Source: a virus. From it: DNA of 42,235 bases. The stretch's first letter is position 1. The number at the start of each line of letters is the position of its first letter. Shown piece after piece: positions 39,286-42,235 of the stretch. The position numbers were made by a program, and so were the translations under genes. The stretch spans positions 1 to 42,235 of the IMG/VR virus record IMGVR_UViG_3300031566_000119; one strand, 5' to 3'. The notes under the pieces were generated by a model. The model searched no databases, was not told where the DNA came from, and saw only the letters and a program-made list of their open reading frames with translations.

Positions 39286-39756
39286 ATGACAAAAACAGAC
39301 CAAGCGAAGAATAAACTTCGCAAGCATTTAATAAGGCTAATTAATGAAAAGTGGATTTTGCCTTTACGATTAGTTGACGAAAAGGTTTACTACTCAAAAG
39401 AGGTATTCCCATTCCTTAAACAGTATGGAATAGTTAACGAATTTGGGCTACTAATCGAAGGTGCAACCGTTGACGTTGAAAAGATTATCGAAATGCTGCC
39501 AGACTTTAAGAAAAAGCCTGTTAAGCAGATTAGCCCACGACGAGCGAGGTCGATAGGTGAAACTATGCGTAAAACTTTGCAGGATGCCATCGACCAGAAT
39601 GTAACCAGCACCATGCCGCTACTCGAAATCGAACCAGAGGTGAAAGAAGATTATTATAGTAGCCGAATACGATTAGCCTCAGATGAGCAACTTTTCGACG
39701 AACTAAAGGCGAGGGGTTGGAGTGGCGAATTGACGAAAACTTCTAAACTTTTTTAG
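39286..39756 (+). CDS. Hypothetical protein with SDEQLFDELKARGWSGEL tail
   Basis: 156 residues. The C-terminal stretch LASDEQLFDELKARGWSGEL is a short motif common at the end of Bacteroidota phage and mobile-element proteins. The rest is helical and unknown. Starts 2 bp after the previous gene. Confidence 0.65.
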   Translation: MTKTDQAKNKLRKHLIRLINEKWILPLRLVDEKVYYSKEVFPFLKQYGIVNEFGLLIEGATVDVEKIIEMLPDFKKKPVKQISPRRARSIGETMRKTLQDAIDQNVTSTMPLLEIEPEVKEDYYSSRIRLASDEQLFDELKARGWSGELTKTSKLF

Positions 39757-39764
39757 CCAAACTA

Positions 39765-39794
39765 TTGTTTAATCCAAACTTTTAGCTAAATTTG
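39765..39794 (+). promoter_or_regulatory. Bacteroidota-type promoter before the initiator region
   Basis: TTG 39765-39767 (as ATTG), a 19-bp spacer, TAAATTTG 39787-39794. It precedes a short region that ends in a terminator-like hairpin, then the initiator gene. Confidence 0.6.
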
Positions 39795-39800
39795 TAATCG

Positions 39801-39907
39801 CAATACATCCACAATGAGAAACGAAAATAACATACTTAGAAATAATAGCCCCTTTATGGGCGAAATAAACACGGTCGGGAGTGGATGCCCATGCAGCCGT
39901 GTTTTTT
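39801..39907 (+). ncRNA. Candidate small RNA (promoter to terminator, about 107 nt)
   Basis: Starts about seven bases after the -7 box and ends at a hairpin with arms AAACACGG (39867-39874) and CCGTGTTT (39897-39904) running into Ts. A 37-residue ORF (ATG 39814, TAA 39925-39927) overlaps it but its codons run through the hairpin, so an RNA or leader role is more likely than a protein. Unproven. Confidence 0.4.
39867..39907 (+). terminator. Terminator-like hairpin with T-run
   Basis: Stem AAACACGG/CCGTGTTT with an inner GGG/CCC, followed by TTTTTT. It may end the transcript from 39794 or attenuate expression of the initiator gene. Confidence 0.55.
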
Positions 39908-39939
39908 CGTACCGTATTGGGGCTTAACCTTTTATAGTT

Positions 39940-40035
39940 ATGGAAGCAAAACAAACGGAGTACAGAGGGGTAGTGTTTCGCAGTAAATCGGAAGCGCAAT
40001 TAGCGCTGTTGATGGATTACACCAATTTTATATGA
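39940..40035 (+). pseudogene. Truncated, possibly frameshifted nuclease-like fragment
   Basis: 31 residues: MEAKQTEYRGVVFRSKSEAQ then LALLMDYTNFI. F-R-S-K-x-E-A is the start of the Tn7 TnsA-like/PD-(D/E)XK phage nuclease pattern. Another frame continues with ILYDELRKYRFDLNQ and stops at 40070-40072, so a frameshift may have broken a short gene. Confidence 0.35.
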
Positions 40036-40074
40036 CGAGTTAAGAAAGTACCGATTCGATTTAAATCAATAATT

Positions 40075-40749
40075 ATGAGCAAAGATTCATATTACTTCCA
40101 ACACGACTACGAACCATTGAGCGATCCAAAATTGAACGCTTTAGTAGCAGAATTTGGCGCAGTTGGTTACGGTATTTATTGGAGAATTGTCGAGATGTTA
40201 CATAGCGATTCAGAGCATAAGCTTTGCCATAAAAAGTATGTAATAATAGCACTTGCTAAACAAATGGCAACAAGTGTTGAACAAATAGAAAATGTGTTGA
40301 AATTTGCTATTGAGGTTTGCGAACTATTCGAGAGCGACGAACTATATTTTTGGTCCAATAGGGTGTTAAGAAATATGGATAAAAGAGTAAGCATTATCGA
40401 AAAGAGGTCAAAAGCGGGCAAAATTAGTGCTGAAAAGCGTAAAAATTCAACATGTGTTGAACATGTGTCAACAAGTGTGCAACACAATTCAACAAAGGAA
40501 AGGAAAGGAAAGGAAATAAAAGATAATAAAGAAGCAGCCAGTTATTTTGAAAGGTTTTTAAATGACGTTTCAAATACCGAAGCGATATGTATGAGAAAGG
40601 GAATTAATAAAATTTACTTTAACAGGGCTAAGAAAGATTTTACGATAGCAGCAAACGGTCAAAAAGAACATGAGAGGTATAATGATTTTTTAATGTACTT
40701 TGAAAACTGGCTTAATCTTAACAAAAAGAATTATATTGTAACGCTATGA
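40075..40749 (+). CDS. Replication initiator-like protein (DUF4373/Lin1244-like)
   Basis: 224 residues. The N-terminal ~105 residues (YYFQHDYEPLSDPKLNALV, GAVGYGIYWRIVEML) match the DUF4373 winged-helix family of phage replication proteins. A low-complexity linker (about 122-153) follows, then a small C-terminal domain. It likely binds the origin and loads the helicase encoded immediately downstream (ATGA overlap). The linker DNA holds repeats that may be the origin itself. Confidence 0.8.
   Translation: MSKDSYYFQHDYEPLSDPKLNALVAEFGAVGYGIYWRIVEMLHSDSEHKLCHKKYVIIALAKQMATSVEQIENVLKFAIEVCELFESDELYFWSNRVLRNMDKRVSIIEKRSKAGKISAEKRKNSTCVEHVSTSVQHNSTKERKGKEIKDNKEAASYFERFLNDVSNTEAICMRKGINKIYFNRAKKDFTIAANGQKEHERYNDFLMYFENWLNLNKKNYIVTL
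40268..40525 (+). repeat. Iteron-like repeats inside the initiator gene, candidate origin
   Basis: Copies of GTGTTGA at 40274, 40294 (20 bp apart) and 40454, with related GTGTCAA at 40465 and GTGTGCAAC at 40475, then four tandem AAAGG units up to about 40515 followed by AT-rich DNA. Iterons plus an AT-rich stretch inside the initiator gene is the lambda O arrangement. Confidence 0.5.
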
Positions 40750-42235
40750 AAATAATCGGATTAAAAAGCAAGCAGATATTTGAAATTGAGCCGCGTAAAT
40801 CGGGTGAAAATTCAATGCTATGCCCTGCTTGTTCAAGTAATAGAAAGCGAGGCAATCAAAGAAAGAAGCCTTTTTCGTGGAATGATACCGATAAGGTTGG
40901 TAATTGCATGAATTGTGATGAGAGTTTTGTTCTTTACATTAAGCCGAACGAAAAAGAATACATTGCTCCGGTATGGAAAAACATTACTTCGTTAAGCGAT
41001 GGGGCTGTAAAGTGGTTTACTGGGCGTATGATTAGCCAAGCAACATTGGAGGCTATGAAAGTGTACTCAGATACTGAATGGATGCCACAAACTGAAACCA
41101 GTGTTGGCGTTATTTGCTTTCCTTATTTCGATAACGGGAAACTTAAAAACATTAAGTTTAGGGATAAAGAGAAAAACTTTAAACTGGTTAAGGATGCTCA
41201 ACTTATTTTATACAACATTGACGGCATTAGGAATAAAAAAGAGTGCATAATAGTTGAGGGTGAAATGGACGCGCTTAGCTATATCACATGTGGGATTACA
41301 AACGTGGTATCAGTGCCAAATGGAGCCGGTGGCAATGTTGACTACCTAGACGATTGTATTGAGTTATTCGATTCAATGAGCAAGGTTTATATTGCAGTTG
41401 ATAACGACACGGCTGGGCTTAAATTAAGGGATGAGTTAATACGAAGGATAGGCCAAGAAAGGTGTTTAATAGTAAACTACAAAGATAAAAAGGACGCTAA
41501 CGAGTACTTAATGGCTTATGGTGGTATTCCATTAGCAGAAACAATAACCAACGCTATCGAAATTCCTGTTTCCGGAATCATAAACCTGAACATTGAATAT
41601 GATGAAATATTCGATTTGTTTATGAATGGGATGGAATGCGGGCTTGAAATTGGCATAAGCGAAATTGATAAACTGATAACGTGGGAAACTCGAAGGCTTG
41701 CAGTTATTACAGGGATCCCAGGACATGGGAAAAGCGAGTTTGTTGATTTTGTGCTAACCCGCTTGAACGTGGTCCATAAAATGAAGGTAGCCTATTTTTC
41801 GCCTGAGAACTATCCGGTAAAGTATCACCATGCCAAATTAGCAAGCAAGTTAATAGGCAAACAGTTTAAGAGTGGAATAATGAATGAAAAGGAATTTGAG
41901 CAAGCCTTTGACCATATCGAGGATAATTTCTTTTTTATATTCCCTGAAGAGGACATGCGATTTGAAACCATACTCGACAAAGCGAAATACTTAGTAAAGA
42001 AACGCGGCATTAAGATACTTGTAATCGACCCCTACAATAAGATTGAACACCTACGCGAGCGCAATGAAAGCGAAACGGAATACATAAGCCGGTTCCTAGA
42101 TAAGTTAACGATGTTTGCACGGACCTATAATGTTCTGGTTATACTTGTAGCGCACCCGCGTAAGATGGGAAAAGAAGCAGGACGGCACGAAGTACCAACT
42201 CTTTACGATATAAACGGATCGGCTAACTTTTACAA
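40746..42235 (+). CDS. Primase-helicase (TOPRIM + RecA-like/DnaB-like), N-terminal part, continues at base 1
   Basis: T7 gp4-like replication protein of about 582 residues once the circle is closed. An N-terminal zinc ribbon (C26-P-A-C29 and C54-M-N-C57) is followed by a TOPRIM-like region (IIVEGEMDAL near 168, VDNDTAG later). A RecA-type helicase core has Walker A GIPGHGKSEF near 321-330 and Walker B ILVIDPYNKIE near 423. It should unwind the replication fork and may prime the lagging strand. It starts at ATG 40746, overlapping the stop of the initiator gene by four bases (ATGA), so the two are probably translationally coupled, like an O/P-type initiator and helicase pair. It is cut only by the end of the contig. 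Confidence 0.93.
   Translation, partial: MKIIGLKSKQIFEIEPRKSGENSMLCPACSSNRKRGNQRKKPFSWNDTDKVGNCMNCDESFVLYIKPNEKEYIAPVWKNITSLSDGAVKWFTGRMISQATLEAMKVYSDTEWMPQTETSVGVICFPYFDNGKLKNIKFRDKEKNFKLVKDAQLILYNIDGIRNKKECIIVEGEMDALSYITCGITNVVSVPNGAGGNVDYLDDCIELFDSMSKVYIAVDNDTAGLKLRDELIRRIGQERCLIVNYKDKKDANEYLMAYGGIPLAETITNAIEIPVSGIINLNIEYDEIFDLFMNGMECGLEIGISEIDKLITWETRRLAVITGIPGHGKSEFVDFVLTRLNVVHKMKVAYFSPENYPVKYHHAKLASKLIGKQFKSGIMNEKEFEQAFDHIEDNFFFIFPEEDMRFETILDKAKYLVKKRGIKILVIDPYNKIEHLRERNESETEYISRFLDKLTMFARTYNVLVILVAHPRKMGKEAGRHEVPTLYDINGSANFY
42110..42235. repeat. Terminal direct repeat, right copy
   Basis: Exact copy of bases 3-128. Joining 42235 to 129 restores one uninterrupted helicase reading frame. 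Confidence 0.93.

Noticed and set aside
39814-39927. 37-residue ORF between promoter and terminator-like hairpin
   Set aside because: Its last codons run through the hairpin and T-run; an RNA element explains the region better, though a leader peptide is not excluded.
1-42235. tRNA genes and a phage integrase
   Set aside because: I found no cloverleaf-like segment and no tyrosine or serine recombinase motif among the open frames; a tRNAscan or HMM search would be needed to be certain.

Overview
The window is one complete dsDNA tailed-phage genome of about 42.1 kb, assembled as a circle and cut inside the primase-helicase gene. Bases 3-128 are repeated exactly at 42110-42235. All supported genes are on the + strand. 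The host is most likely a member of the Bacteroidota: promoters match TTTG-N19-21-TAnnTTTG, most genes lack a strong Shine-Dalgarno, and several products look like families I know from Bacteroidota phages (DUF3127, DUF4373-type initiator, RIGN...YVHQLQNLYFAL protein). I see no integrase, reverse transcriptase, tRNA or CRISPR array.

Layout: 1-2300 end of the helicase and small early/middle genes, including a PD-(D/E)XK nuclease. 2298-3891 small and large terminase. 3930-12606 tail block ending in the tape measure, with two paralogous tail-tip proteins and a lipoprotein between them. 12606-16731 a glycosylation/methylation island. 16787-22065 head block (ClpP-like protease with scaffold, major capsid, probable tail tube, portal, connector). 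22065-25299 fibre and lysis genes (membrane protein, CHAP-like endolysin, holin candidate, one-piece spanin). A terminator at about 25344-25374 closes the late operon, and an early promoter at 25499-25530 starts the accessory region. 34818-40749 holds a Cro/CI-type regulator, a Rad52-like annealing protein, a YqaJ-like exonuclease, an OB-fold protein, a DnaA-domain-IV-like protein and a DUF4373-like initiator, followed by the primase-helicase that closes the circle.

The striking part is 26556-34780. About fifteen long imperfect palindromes divide this region into small cassettes. They start with GCTAACG (or variants ending AACG) and end with GTTAGC (or other GTT-starting variants). The start of each cassette is complementary to its own end (GTTATAAAAC...GTTTTATAAC; GTTGTGGGTA...TACCCACAAC), as expected for integron attC sites and gene cassettes, but there is no integron integrase here. 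Three features go beyond a plain cassette array. In six or seven genes the start codon lies inside the palindrome loop and the frame runs across the crossover, often as Val-Ser, so start-less cassette modules (several Cys-rich) become fused to an N-terminus supplied by the site. The GCTAAC box often supplies the TAA stop. Two DNA methyltransferase loci sit inside the loops of palindromes, expanding them to 0.85 and 1.9 kb. One of these loci carries an HNH insertion, a stop codon at the catalytic PC motif, and a second long open frame overlapping the methyltransferase. Two cassettes are empty (29 and 52 bp).
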